64,000 bases of DNA, taken from NCBI GenBank assembly GCA_965279115.1, contig OZ257137.1, positions 5,580,001 through 5,644,000 of the forward strand, read 5' to 3'. Position numbers and translations under genes: made by a program. How positions within the stretch are numbered: position 1 is the first letter of the stretch; the number at the start of each line of letters is the position of its first letter. This stretch comes from JAEUOS01 sp965279115 (GTDB taxonomy: Bacteria; Pseudomonadota; Gammaproteobacteria; Burkholderiales; JAEUOS01). Positions 1 to 7,475 of this stretch are shown in pieces. Under the pieces are notes generated by a model. It was not told the origin of the DNA. It did not search any database and worked only from the letters and a program-made list of their open reading frames with translations.

Positions 1-1
1 G

Positions 2-331
2 AACCAGTTGGACAACACCACCGTCGCCGGCGACACCACCGCCCCGGCCGCGCCCAGCGGCGTGTCGGCCACCGCGCTCACCGGCGCCATCCGCATCAAC
101 TGGACCAACCCGGCCGACAGCGATTTCCGCAAGGCGCGCCTGTACCGCAACACCACCAACGACAGCAGCACCGCATCGCTCGTCACCGACATCTACGGCT
201 TCGCCAGCGACGCCGACACCTACACCGACACCGTCACCACCGGCGCCACCCGCTACTACTGGCTCAAGGCGCAGGACATGAGCGGCAACGCCAGCGCATT
301 TTCCAGTGGCGTCTCCGCCACCGCACTCTAA
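2..331 (+). CDS. Phage tail protein with fibronectin type III domain (C-terminal part)
   Basis: This is the end of a reading frame that enters from the left edge, so only about 109 C-terminal residues are visible. They form one fibronectin type III-like domain: a proline-rich entry (DTTAPAAPSGVSAT), an IRINWTNP strand, a YYWLKAQDMSGN strand and a GVSATAL exit. Such domains often end phage host-specificity or tail-tip proteins. The tail-fibre gene starts 16 bp downstream, which fits the tail module of a lambdoid or siphovirus-like prophage. The N-terminal function is outside the window. Confidence 0.7.
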   Translation, partial: NQLDNTTVAGDTTAPAAPSGVSATALTGAIRINWTNPADSDFRKARLYRNTTNDSSTASLVTDIYGFASDADTYTDTVTTGATRYYWLKAQDMSGNASAFSSGVSATAL

Positions 332-346
332 GAGGACCCCCCGATC

Positions 347-2254
347 ATGAGCGATATCGTCAACGTCGGCACCACGCCCAACGACGGCACCGGCGACAGC
401 CTGCGCGCCGCGATGCAGAAGATCAACAGCCGTTTCGACGAGATGCTGTCGATCACGCAGTTCGCCGGCTGCGACATCACCGGCGCCAGCGACATGACCG
501 CCACCTTCGTGGCCGCGATCGCCGCCGCCAAGACGGTGGGCTATGGTGGCCTCTACTTCCCGCGTGGCAAGTACAAGATCGACACCGGCGCCATCGCCCT
601 GGCCAACGTGGCCCTGCATGGCGTGGGCGTGCAGGAATCCGCCAGCCCGTATGACGACGCCGGCTCGGTGATTCTGCTCACCGGCACGACCAATTCGCCA
701 TTCGCGCTCGGCCGTGGCGCGACGGTCGAGGGTCTTACGTTCTTCTGGCCCAACCAGACCGACGCCTCCGCCACGCCGACCACTTACCCGCCGCTCTTCG
801 CCGGCACGTACGTCAGCCAGTTCAAGTTCAACGACAACACGGTCGTCAACGCCTACGACTTTTTCAAGATCAACGCCGGCGGCGTGGGCGTGGGCGATAA
901 CCAGTTCAGCGGCAACCGCATCTACGCCATCCGCCGCTACTTCGACCTGGCCAACGGCGCGCCGGAATCGATGTGGATCACCGAAAACCTGTTCACGTGG
1001 GGTGTTTACGAAGACGTCGTCAACGCCGGCGCGAACTATTACCTGCGCAAGTGGACCCAGCAGAACGGCGAGTTCATGCGCATCGACGTGGGCGCCGGCT
1101 CGTTCACCCACGTCGACGGCCTGCACCTGATGGGCAACCTGATCTTCGGCAGCCGCTACGGCGTGCGCATCATGTCGGGCTACCTGAATGTGTCGACCAT
1201 CGCGCTCAACACCTGGGACGCGGTGCCGACGGTGCTGTCGATCGAGAGCAGCGCGCAGATCTTCAACAGCAGCTTCGACGGCAACACCTGCTACAGCTAC
1301 CGCTATGACAACACCGCCAGCGAAGACGACACGATCTCCTGCACCTCCACGGCGTTCACCAGCGACTTCGACATCAGCAACAACAAGTTCCTCTACTCGC
1401 GCGGCGACCACATTTTCTGGAACACCACCGCCAGCGACGACGTGAGCATCGTCGGCAACCGCTTCGCCAGCTGGGGGCAGAGCACCCAGGCCAGCGTCAC
1501 CGCCTACTACGCGCTCGGCTTCACGGACTCCGGCGTCAAGGCGCACATCACCGGCAACCGCTTCGCGCCCACCAGCGGCGCGGTGGCGCACCAGCGTGGC
1601 GGCTTCATCTGCGGCGGGGCGGCCGATGTTTTCATGACCGGCAACTACTTCGACGCCTGCTACATCGCCGTGTGGTTCGTCAGCACCTTCGCCGGCCGCG
1701 CCGTCATCCAGGGCAACATGAGCAAGGCCACCGGCGGCGGCCAGAGCTTCCGCGACGACACCACTACCGCCGGCCTGGTCGAAAGCATCTGGAACACCTG
1801 GGACAAGGACCCCGCGGCCAACGGCTACCCGGCCTTCACGGCCACGGTGGCCGCCAGCCAGACCATCAGCAGCGGCACCAAGACCAAGCTCAACTTCGGC
1901 ACCGAGGGCCTCGACGGCGACGCCAACTACGACCCCACCACCAGCACCTTCACCGCCCCGGTGGCGGGTTTGTACGCATTTGCCGTGCACATCATGAACG
2001 ACGCCGGCGTCACCATCGGCGAAGTGTGGAAGCTCACGCTGGATGCCGCCGGCGGCTCCACGCAATCCAAGGGCGCCACCGCCGTGGTCGTGGCCAACAC
2101 CGTCGGCGCGGCCGCGGCGCACCTGGAAACGCAATTTCTGCTTGCGGCTGGCGACACGGTCACCGCCAACATTCAGCGCACCAGCGGCGCCAACAACTAT
2201 GTGGTGGCCAACGACACCGCCATGTGCCACTTCCACGGCCGCCGCGTGCAGTAA
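347..2254 (+). CDS. Phage tail fibre/spike with beta-helix and C1q-like end
   Basis: A 635-residue protein. Residues 1-35 hold the GTTPNDGTGDSLRAAMQKIN motif, typical of the N-terminal part of phage fibres. The next several hundred residues are rich in G-N-x-F/I repeats (for example FSGNRIYAI, ISNNKFLYS, ITGNRFAP), the pattern of a right-handed beta-helix (pectate-lyase-like spike). The last 135 residues (TFTAPVAGLYAFAVHI, then VTANIQRTSG) resemble a C1q/TNF-like jelly roll, which often trimerises such fibres. It probably recognises or degrades a surface polysaccharide. Start ATG has AGAGGACC upstream. Confidence 0.75.
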   Translation: MSDIVNVGTTPNDGTGDSLRAAMQKINSRFDEMLSITQFAGCDITGASDMTATFVAAIAAAKTVGYGGLYFPRGKYKIDTGAIALANVALHGVGVQESASPYDDAGSVILLTGTTNSPFALGRGATVEGLTFFWPNQTDASATPTTYPPLFAGTYVSQFKFNDNTVVNAYDFFKINAGGVGVGDNQFSGNRIYAIRRYFDLANGAPESMWITENLFTWGVYEDVVNAGANYYLRKWTQQNGEFMRIDVGAGSFTHVDGLHLMGNLIFGSRYGVRIMSGYLNVSTIALNTWDAVPTVLSIESSAQIFNSSFDGNTCYSYRYDNTASEDDTISCTSTAFTSDFDISNNKFLYSRGDHIFWNTTASDDVSIVGNRFASWGQSTQASVTAYYALGFTDSGVKAHITGNRFAPTSGAVAHQRGGFICGGAADVFMTGNYFDACYIAVWFVSTFAGRAVIQGNMSKATGGGQSFRDDTTTAGLVESIWNTWDKDPAANGYPAFTATVAASQTISSGTKTKLNFGTEGLDGDANYDPTTSTFTAPVAGLYAFAVHIMNDAGVTIGEVWKLTLDAAGGSTQSKGATAVVVANTVGAAAAHLETQFLLAAGDTVTANIQRTSGANNYVVANDTAMCHFHGRRVQ

Positions 2255-2275
2255 CCCCTGATCGAGGCCTTGCAC

Positions 2276-2656
2276 ATGAGCACCGCCACCACTGCCGCGG
2301 AGGCGTCCGCCGGTTTGACCCTCACCGTCACCGGCTCGCTGATGGGCCTGCAGTTCGACGTGATGATGTTGGGATTTTTCGGCGCCCTGGTCGCACAGAC
2401 GTTTGTCAACGACCCGCCCATCGAGAGCCTCACGCCGCTGCGGCGCTACGTGCGCGTGTTCGCCCAGCTGCTCGCCGCGGGCTTGCTGGCCGGCCTGCTC
2501 ACCCCGGTGGCCGAATCCATCCTGGCCGGCATGCTGCCCGGCCACGTCGGCGCCTCGGCCCTGCACCTGGCCACCGCCGGCGCCATCGGCATGGTGGCCC
2601 CGGTGGTGGTGCCGCTGCTGCGCAAACTTCTCAACAAACTGGCGGAAAAACCATGA
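2276..2656 (+). CDS. Holin-like phage membrane protein
   Basis: A 126-residue hydrophobic protein with about three membrane segments (LTLTVTGSLMGLQFDVMMLGFFGAL, LLAAGLLAGLLTPV and LATAGAIGMVAPVVV) and a basic tail ending LLRKLLNKLAEKP. Size, topology and position between the tail fibre and the spanin genes fit a phage holin or a related lysis protein. I chose ATG 2276; an in-frame TTG lies two codons upstream. Its stop overlaps the next gene's start (ATGA-type coupling). No specific holin family is recognised. Confidence 0.55.
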   Translation: MSTATTAAEASAGLTLTVTGSLMGLQFDVMMLGFFGALVAQTFVNDPPIESLTPLRRYVRVFAQLLAAGLLAGLLTPVAESILAGMLPGHVGASALHLATAGAIGMVAPVVVPLLRKLLNKLAEKP

Positions 2657-3057
2657 TGGAATACCTCATCCTCGCGCTGGCCCTCGCCGGCCTGGTCGGC
2701 TGTTACGACATCGCCCGGCGCATGACCGCCCGCACACGCCACTCGATGCGCCTGGCGGTGATCATGATCGGCATCGCGTGCGTGCTCGCCATGCTCGGCG
2801 AATACCCCGAGGCGCTGGCCACGCTGCTGGCGGGCTGCGGCCTCTACCGGATTTTCGACCTGCGCACGGAGGGCTGGCATGTGGGACGCGATCACCGGGC
2901 TGGCGCTCCTGGCCTACGCGCTGTGCCAGATCTACCGCCAGAGCAAGCCCGGCGCGCCGATGAATTTGCTCGAACGGCTGTTGACCCTGTGGGCAGCCGT
3001 GTGCCTGTGCCGGGCGATCGGCAAGATGATCATGTAGCGCGGCGGGTGGCGGCATGA
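2653..3057 (+). CDS. Small phage membrane protein, possible second holin
   Basis: Starts at ATGATG overlapping the stop of the preceding gene. The first 75 residues hold two or three convincing hydrophobic segments (YLILALALAGLVGCY, LAVIMIGIACVLAML, LATLLAGCGLYRIF). After about residue 75 the sequence becomes Arg/Pro/Gly-rich and looks like an out-of-frame translation. It also overlaps the gene at 2879-3037 completely. Either the native protein has an uninformative tail, or a small frameshift near 2870 removed the true stop. Function is inferred only from the lysis-module position. Confidence 0.45.
   Translation: MMEYLILALALAGLVGCYDIARRMTARTRHSMRLAVIMIGIACVLAMLGEYPEALATLLAGCGLYRIFDLRTEGWHVGRDHRAGAPGLRAVPDLPPEQARRADEFARTAVDPVGSRVPVPGDRQDDHVARRVAA
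2879..3037 (+). CDS. Small phage lysis-module membrane protein (52 aa)
   Basis: A 52-codon frame starting MWDAITGLALLAYALCQIYRQ and ending LLTLWAAVCLCRAIGKMIM. It has two short hydrophobic stretches separated by a basic linker, as in small two-helix phage membrane proteins. It lies within the 3' part of the preceding frame in another register and is followed after 16 bp by another tiny membrane gene. Coding is inferred from the hydrophobic pattern and from tight packing with its neighbours. Confidence 0.4.
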   Translation: MWDAITGLALLAYALCQIYRQSKPGAPMNLLERLLTLWAAVCLCRAIGKMIM

Positions 3058-3131
3058 TCGGCGAAATGCTGGCTTACGCCCTGGTGCTCGGCGTGATCGT
3101 TCTGGTGGTGCATTGGGTGGGCAAGCCATGA
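3054..3131 (+). CDS. Tiny single-pass membrane peptide (25 aa)
   Basis: A 25-residue peptide that is almost entirely one transmembrane helix (MLAYALVLGVIVLVVHWVG). Its TGA overlaps the ATG of the DUF5675 gene at 3128, suggesting translational coupling. Peptides like this occur between holin and endolysin genes of tailed phages but are hard to assign. It could also be a non-coding gap. Confidence 0.35.
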   Translation: MIGEMLAYALVLGVIVLVVHWVGKP

Positions 3132-3550
3132 AAATCGAAGTCCTGCGCGACGCCCGGGTGCTCAACGCCACGCTCGGCAAGCTCACCGTCGACGGCGTGT
3201 ACCGCTGCGAGACGCTTGAGGATGTGGTCCGCGCCGGTGCGAAGATCCACGGCCAGACCGCCATTCCCGCCGGCGAGTACAAGGTCATCGTCAACATCAG
3301 CAACCGCTTCAAGCGCCCGCTGCCGCTGCTGCTCGATGTGCCCGGCTTCGAGGGTGTACGCATCCACCCGGGCAACACCGCGGCCGACACCGAAGGCTGC
3401 ATCCTGGTGGGCCGCGGACGCGATCGCAACATCGTCACCGACAGCCGTGCCGCGTTTGGCCCACTGTTCAACGACATCGTCGAGGCCAAGGCGCGCGGCG
3501 AGACGGTGACGATCCGACTGGTGAACGGGCCGGGCGTGGTGGTGATGTGA
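3128..3550 (+). CDS. DUF5675 family phage protein
   Basis: A 140-residue protein with the DUF5675 pattern: an N-terminal strand pair (IEVLRDARVLNATLGKL), the CETLED motif, AIPAGEYKVIVNIS, and the central HPGNTAADTEGCILVG block. The conserved His, Asp and Cys of that last block resemble a catalytic site, but the family has no established activity. In prophages it usually lies with lysis genes, as here between small membrane proteins and spanins, so a cell-wall role is plausible. The start overlaps the preceding stop, and the stop overlaps the next GTG start. Confidence 0.7.
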   Translation: MKIEVLRDARVLNATLGKLTVDGVYRCETLEDVVRAGAKIHGQTAIPAGEYKVIVNISNRFKRPLPLLLDVPGFEGVRIHPGNTAADTEGCILVGRGRDRNIVTDSRAAFGPLFNDIVEAKARGETVTIRLVNGPGVVVM

Positions 3551-4086
3551 CCCCGGCCGCCATCCTCACCCGCATCCTGCTCGTGGCCGCGCTGGTCGCC
3601 GGCGTGTACGCCGCCTGGCGCCATTACGAGGGCCTGGTCGGAGATCTCGCGGACGCCCGCAACGACCTGACCAGGACCGAAAAGGCGCTCGAAGTCGCGA
3701 TCGACGCCGCCACCGCCGAGCGCGAAGACCACGAGCGCAGCATGCAGCTGCTCGCCGGCCGGCAGCGCAAGGCCGACACCCTTGCAAAGGAACGAGACCA
3801 CTATGCCCAATTGCTCGCCGACGCGCAGCGCGACCCTGTCGCGCGCCAGTGGCTCGATGCTGATGTGCCTCGCTCTGTGTGGTGCGGGCTGCGCCAGCGC
3901 CCCCCGGGTGTTGACTGTAACCCGCTCGGTCCCGGCGATCCCGCCCGCACCGCTCCTGGTGGCGACGCCCAGCCCCGCACCGCAGGGCACCACCGGCTCC
4001 GCCTTGATTACCTACTCGCAAGCCCTCGAGGCCGCCCTGGTCAGCTGCAACGCGGACAAGGAGACGTTGCGCGAGTGGGCGGGTAG
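3547..4086 (+). CDS. Rz-like inner-membrane spanin subunit
   Basis: GTG start overlapping the DUF5675 stop (GTGA). It has one N-terminal membrane anchor (ILTRILLVAALVAGVYAAW), then a charged helical, coiled-coil-like region with many Glu, Asp, Arg and Lys (residues about 30-105). This is the architecture of Rz i-spanins, which span the periplasm during the last step of phage lysis. The C-terminal third, where the Rz1-like gene overlaps in another frame, is low-complexity. Assignment rests on topology plus the nested partner. Confidence 0.65.
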   Translation: MTPAAILTRILLVAALVAGVYAAWRHYEGLVGDLADARNDLTRTEKALEVAIDAATAEREDHERSMQLLAGRQRKADTLAKERDHYAQLLADAQRDPVARQWLDADVPRSVWCGLRQRPPGVDCNPLGPGDPARTAPGGDAQPRTAGHHRLRLDYLLASPRGRPGQLQRGQGDVARVGG

Positions 4087-4108
4087 GGCGGCAGCGCCGG
4101 CCAAATAG
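3803..4108 (+). CDS. Rz1-like outer-membrane spanin lipoprotein (nested)
   Basis: A 101-residue frame that starts inside the Rz-like gene and ends 22 bp after it. It has a short signal with a lipobox (MLMCLALCGAGC, cysteine near residue 30), followed by the proline-rich PRVLTVTRSVPAIPPAPLL segment typical of Rz1 o-spanins. It would be lipidated, inserted in the outer membrane, and pair with Rz to fuse the two membranes. AAGGA lies upstream of the ATG. Overlap in another register is the classic arrangement. Confidence 0.65.
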   Translation: MPNCSPTRSATLSRASGSMLMCLALCGAGCASAPRVLTVTRSVPAIPPAPLLVATPSPAPQGTTGSALITYSQALEAALVSCNADKETLREWAGRAAAPAK

Positions 4109-4124
4109 CCTTCTATATGGTGCG

Positions 4125-4151
4125 CCGCACCGGACATCGCGCCCGGTGCGG
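4125..4151 (+). terminator. Hairpin at prophage right end
   Basis: A perfect 9-bp inverted repeat (CCGCACCGG / CCGGTGCGG) around a 9-nt loop, just after the last lysis gene. It lacks a long T run, so intrinsic termination is only probable. It would close the late transcript of the prophage. Confidence 0.4.
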
Positions 4152-4255
4152 TAAACTGTGTGCGCGATTTGTACAAACCGGCAATTTTTCAGGATTGCTC
4201 TAGGCGGCTCTCTTTTTCGATGTCCTTTGATTTATATAGCTTTTCACCTGTTTTA

Positions 4256-4305
4256 CCGGATTGTGATTCCGGTTGTCGTGGGTTCGAACCCCATCAGCCA
4301 CCCCA
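4256..4305 (+). other. tRNA-His 3' fragment, prophage attachment scar
   Basis: The sequence reads as the anticodon arm (CCGGATTGTGATTCCGG, anticodon GTG), variable loop, T arm (GTGGGTTCGAACCCCAT) and acceptor 3' strand with encoded CCA (AGCCACCCCA) of tRNA-His. The 5' acceptor strand and D arm are absent; only a chance-like TATAGCT lies upstream. Phages that integrate in tRNA genes leave such a 3' copy at the far end of the prophage. The intact tRNA-His and the integrase are therefore expected left of the window. It is not a functional tRNA. Confidence 0.85.
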
Positions 4306-4412
4306 ACAGTTTCTCATTCAGACGACGGGCCTGGTTCCGTTCGCCATGTCGTGGTCAGGCTGGGCGCGGCGCCTCCTTGTGTTCTGATTCCCTTGAATTG
4401 TCCAAGGCGCGC

Positions 4413-5132
4413 GTGAGCAAACTTGAGTTGTCAATTGCCGGAGGCGTAGCAACGCTGGCGTTGAATCGTGCCGACAAGGCCAATGCCCTCGATGCGGATC
4501 TGGTCGAAGAGCTACATTCAGCTTTTGACGATGCCGTCCGCGAGCGGGTTCACCTCATGGTCCTGCGTGGCGAGGGGCGCAACTTTTGCGCAGGATTCGA
4601 TTTTTCAGGATATGCGGACCTTTCCGTTGCGGAATTGAGTTGGCGTTTTGTGCGCATCGAACAATTCCTGCAAAGGCTTTTCCACGCGCCGTTCCCCACT
4701 ATGGCCTTGGCGCAAGGCGGGTGTTTCGGAGCGGGCGCTGATATTGTGGCGGCATGCGGGACCGTGGTTGCCGCCAGGGACGCAAAGTTCCGCATGCCGG
4801 GTTGGAAGTTCGGCCTCGCGCTGGGCACAAGGCGCCTGGCCGCGCGTGTCGGAGCGGCATCGGCGAGGCGTGTTTTGCAGGCCTCGTCGATCTTGAGCGC
4901 CGAGGAGGCTGTGCGGATTTCACTGGCGGACGAAATTAGCGACGCAAGCCTGTGGGGCGATTGCATCAATGCGCAAGCGGCGACAGCAGCGGAACTCGGC
5001 GCTGTCGCGCAACAACGTTTGCTCGGCATGCTTCGACAGGATACACGCGCCGAGGACATGGCCAGCCTCGTCGGGTCGCTCTGCGACGGCGACCTCAAGG
5101 CGCGCATCGCCGCATTTCGCAATGCGCGCTGA
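4413..5132 (+). CDS. Enoyl-CoA hydratase/isomerase (crotonase) family protein
   Basis: A 239-residue crotonase-fold protein from GTG 4413 (VSKLELSIAGGVATLALNRADKANALD). The frame is open upstream into the att region, but homology-like sequence begins here. It shows LNRADKANALD, the first oxyanion-hole segment GRNFCAGFDFSGYAD and the second segment QGGCFGAGADIVAACG. The usual catalytic glutamates are not evident in the second segment, so hydratase activity is uncertain; isomerase, thioesterase-like or other crotonase chemistry is possible. The C-terminal part is short for the family. It is the first host gene right of the prophage. Confidence 0.75.
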   Translation: MSKLELSIAGGVATLALNRADKANALDADLVEELHSAFDDAVRERVHLMVLRGEGRNFCAGFDFSGYADLSVAELSWRFVRIEQFLQRLFHAPFPTMALAQGGCFGAGADIVAACGTVVAARDAKFRMPGWKFGLALGTRRLAARVGAASARRVLQASSILSAEEAVRISLADEISDASLWGDCINAQAATAAELGAVAQQRLLGMLRQDTRAEDMASLVGSLCDGDLKARIAAFRNAR

Positions 5133-5155
5133 GTCGATCGCCGACGGCGTCCGGT

Positions 5156-5185
5156 TTGACCGGAAGCCATCCAAGCTTTTATAAT
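5156..5185 (+). promoter_or_regulatory. Sigma-70 promoter for tpiA-secG
   Basis: TTGACC (5156-5161) and a perfect TATAAT (5180-5185) are separated by 18 bp. This places a start site near 5192, about 28 bp before tpiA. It is the strongest sigma-70-like promoter I can see in the window. The -10 box lies in the loop region of an inverted repeat (see the hairpin at 5173-5199). Confidence 0.75.
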
Positions 5186-5199
5186 AAAAAGCTTTTTTT
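5173..5199 (+). terminator. AT-rich hairpin with T run overlapping the tpiA promoter
   Basis: AAGCTTTT (5173-5180) and AAAAGCTT (5187-5194) form an 8-bp stem around a 6-nt loop, followed by five more T. It may end the upstream crotonase transcript, but it overlaps the -10 element of the tpiA promoter. It could instead be simply a promoter-associated palindrome. Confidence 0.4.
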
Positions 5200-5219
5200 C
5201 ATTTCGGACAATTCTTCGC

Positions 5220-5999
5220 ATGATGCAGAAACGCCGCAAACTGGTCGCCGGCAACTGGAAGATGAACGGTTCGCTCGCCGGCAACGCCTCGCTGATGGCT
5301 GGTCTCGCGGACGGGCTTGTGTCCTTCAATGGCGCGGATGTGGCGGTATGCGTGCCGGCTCCCTATCTGTCGCAGGTGGGCGGGCTGGTCGCGAACGTGG
5401 CGGGAATCGCCCTGGGCGCCCAGACGCTCAATGAAAACGCAGCCGGCGCGTTTACCGGTGAAGTGTCGGCGGGGATGCTGAAGGATTTTTCTTGCCGCTA
5501 CGTGATCGTGGGGCATTCGGAGCGACGCGCGCTATATGGCGAGACCAATGCGCAGGTCGCGGCCAAGTTTGTGGCGGCTGCGGCAGCCGGCATCGTGCCG
5601 ATCGCCTGCGTTGGCGAAACCTGGCCGGAGCGCCAGGCTGGTGCGACCGAAGCCGTGGTCGGTGCGCAACTCGATGCATTGCTAGACACTGCCGCGGATA
5701 CCCATTGGACGGCGGCTGTAGTGGCCTATGAGCCCGTTTGGGCGATCGGTACCGGCAAGACAGCATCACCCGAAGAGGCCCAGGCCGTGCATGCGTTCAT
5801 TCGCGCACGCATCGCTGCGCGTCACCCGACCATCGCGGCGTCGCTGCGTATCCTGTATGGCGGTTCGGTCGGCCCGGCCAACGCGGCGGGGCTTTTTGGC
5901 TGCGCCGATATCGACGGCGGTCTTGTCGGAGGCGCCTCGCTCAAGGCCGCGGATTTCGTTTCCATTTGCTTCGCTGCTTCCAACCAGGACGTTCAATGA
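5220..5999 (+). CDS. tpiA: Triosephosphate isomerase
   Basis: Cytoplasmic TIM-barrel enzyme interconverting dihydroxyacetone phosphate and glyceraldehyde 3-phosphate in glycolysis and gluconeogenesis. 259 residues, normal for bacterial TpiA. Visible motifs: the N-terminal GNWKMNG with the catalytic Lys, the electrophilic His in VIVGHSERR, the catalytic Glu in VAYEPVWAIGTGKTA (flexible loop 6), and the phosphate-binding LYGGSVGPANA. ATG codons at 5220 and 5223 are adjacent, and either could be used. The stop overlaps the secG start, a common arrangement that gives coupled expression. Confidence 0.97.
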   Translation: MMQKRRKLVAGNWKMNGSLAGNASLMAGLADGLVSFNGADVAVCVPAPYLSQVGGLVANVAGIALGAQTLNENAAGAFTGEVSAGMLKDFSCRYVIVGHSERRALYGETNAQVAAKFVAAAAAGIVPIACVGETWPERQAGATEAVVGAQLDALLDTAADTHWTAAVVAYEPVWAIGTGKTASPEEAQAVHAFIRARIAARHPTIAASLRILYGGSVGPANAAGLFGCADIDGGLVGGASLKAADFVSICFAASNQDVQ

Positions 6000-6430
6000 A
6001 CATCGCATTCAACATCATTCTCCTTCTGCATGTCGCGGCAGCCATCGGTGTCATCATCCTTGTCCTGCTGCAGCATGGCAAGGGCGCCGATATGGGCGCT
6101 GCCTTCGGGGGCGGCTCGGCGGGCAGTTTGTTCGGCGCATCCGGCAGCGCGAATTTCATGTCGCGTTTGACAGGCATCCTGGCCGCGGTTTTTTTCCTGA
6201 CAAGCCTCTCCATGGCTTACATCGCAACACACAAGCCGAAAAGCGGCGGCGGAGTGATGGACTCGGTGACCACTGTGCCGAAGGCGCCAGCGACCCCCGG
6301 TGTTCCTTCGCCGGCCGCGATTCCCGGCCAATCCGGCGCGGCTGCTCCTGCTGTACCCGTCGCGCCAGCGGCGCCTCCTGCGACGAGTGGTGGCACGGAA
6401 ATGCCAAAAAGTACTCAGATTCCGAAGTAA
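5996..6430 (+). CDS. secG: Preprotein translocase subunit SecG
   Basis: Small inner-membrane subunit of the SecYEG channel. 144 residues with two membrane helices (IILLLHVAAAIGVIILVLLQ and LTGILAAVFFLTSLSMAYI) around the conserved HGKGADMGAAFGGGSAGSLFGASG loop. The C-terminal 60 residues are Pro/Ala-rich and longer than in E. coli SecG (110 aa), a common betaproteobacterial extension. ATG overlaps the tpiA stop (ATGA). Confidence 0.95.
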   Translation: MNIAFNIILLLHVAAAIGVIILVLLQHGKGADMGAAFGGGSAGSLFGASGSANFMSRLTGILAAVFFLTSLSMAYIATHKPKSGGGVMDSVTTVPKAPATPGVPSPAAIPGQSGAAAPAVPVAPAAPPATSGGTEMPKSTQIPK

Positions 6431-6462
6431 AACGCGCTACAATAATCGCTGTTATGCAGCAA

Positions 6463-6547
6463 GCCGACGTGGTGGAATTGGTAGACACGCTGTCTTGAGG
6501 GGGCAGTGCCGAAAGGCGTATGAGTTCGAGTCTCATCGTCGGCACCA
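6463..6547 (+). tRNA. tRNA-Leu (anticodon GAG)
   Basis: An 85-nt class II tRNA with acceptor GCCGACG/CGTCGGC, anticodon loop TTGAGGG (GAG), a long variable arm (TGCCGAAAGGCG), T arm GAGTTCGAGTCTC and encoded CCA. It lies 32 bp after secG and 48 bp before nuoA, so it is probably processed from the same transcript. This position is conserved in many betaproteobacteria. Confidence 0.96.
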
Positions 6548-6595
6548 GCGCAGTACACCTCCGGCCCCTCTGCCGGAGCGTTTGTCGAACATCGA

Positions 6596-6955
6596 ATGAA
6601 TCTCGAAAACTACTTCCCGATCCTCCTCTTCATACTTGTGGGGATAGGCGTCGGTGTCGTTCCGATGCTCATGGGCAGGTTGCTCGGACCCCATCGCCCG
6701 GACAGCGAGAAGCTGTCGCCATATGAGTGCGGTTTCGAAGCTTTCGAGGATGCACGCATGAAGTTCGACGTGCGCTACTACCTTGTGGCGATCCTTTTCA
6801 TCCTGTTCGACCTTGAGACGGCGCTGCTGTTTCCGTGGGCTTCGGTTGCCCGTGAACTCGGTCCGCAGGTGTTTGTCGCGATTCTTGTTTTCATTTTCGA
6901 GTTGGTTCTCGGGTTCGTCTATTTGTGGAAGAAGGGGGCGCTCGATTGGGAGTGA
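6596..6955 (+). CDS. nuoA: NADH-quinone oxidoreductase subunit A
   Basis: Small membrane subunit of respiratory complex I. 119 residues, three transmembrane helices, with the conserved loop SEKLSPYECGFEAFEDARMKFDVRYYLVAILFILFDLE containing the conserved Cys. This loop sits near the quinone site at the junction of peripheral and membrane arms. It opens a 14-gene operon in canonical order running to nuoN. Confidence 0.97.
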   Translation: MNLENYFPILLFILVGIGVGVVPMLMGRLLGPHRPDSEKLSPYECGFEAFEDARMKFDVRYYLVAILFILFDLETALLFPWASVARELGPQVFVAILVFIFELVLGFVYLWKKGALDWE

Positions 6956-6973
6956 CCGCGGGATGATGAGTCA

Positions 6974-7450
6974 ATGAGCATCGAAGGCGTCCTGTCCGAA
7001 GGGTTCGTAACGACTACCGCGGACAAACTGATCAACTGGACCCGCACCGGCTCCCTTTGGCCGATGACATTCGGTCTTGCCTGCTGCGCCGTCGAGATGA
7101 TGCAGGCCGGGGCTGCACGCTACGACCTCGACCGTTTCGGCCTGGTGTTTCGGCCAAGTCCCCGACAATCCGATGTCATGATCGTGGCCGGCACCTTGTG
7201 CAACAAGATGGCGCCCGCCCTGCGCAAGGTTTACGATCAGATGGCCGAGCCGCGCTGGGTGATTTCCATGGGTTCTTGCGCGAACGGCGGTGGCTACTAC
7301 CACTACTCGTATTCGGTTGTGCGCGGCTGCGACCGCATTGTGCCGGTCGACGTTTATGTGCCAGGGTGCCCGCCAACGGCAGAGGCGCTGCTTTATGGCA
7401 TCTTGCAGTTGCAGAACAAAATCCGCCGCACCAATACCATCGCGAGATGA
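6974..7450 (+). CDS. nuoB: NADH-quinone oxidoreductase subunit B
   Basis: Peripheral-arm subunit carrying cluster N2, the last Fe-S cluster before quinone. 158 residues. Ligands are visible: the tandem cysteines in GLACCAVEM, then GSCANGGGYY and VPGCPPTAEALLYG. The start ATG is 18 bp after nuoA. Length and motifs are standard. Confidence 0.98.
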   Translation: MSIEGVLSEGFVTTTADKLINWTRTGSLWPMTFGLACCAVEMMQAGAARYDLDRFGLVFRPSPRQSDVMIVAGTLCNKMAPALRKVYDQMAEPRWVISMGSCANGGGYYHYSYSVVRGCDRIVPVDVYVPGCPPTAEALLYGILQLQNKIRRTNTIAR

Positions 7451-7475
7451 GTTTGCACGCGCCCCGATTTTGACC

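Noticed and set aside
4256..4305. Functional tRNA-His gene
   Set aside because: The 5' acceptor strand and D arm are missing.
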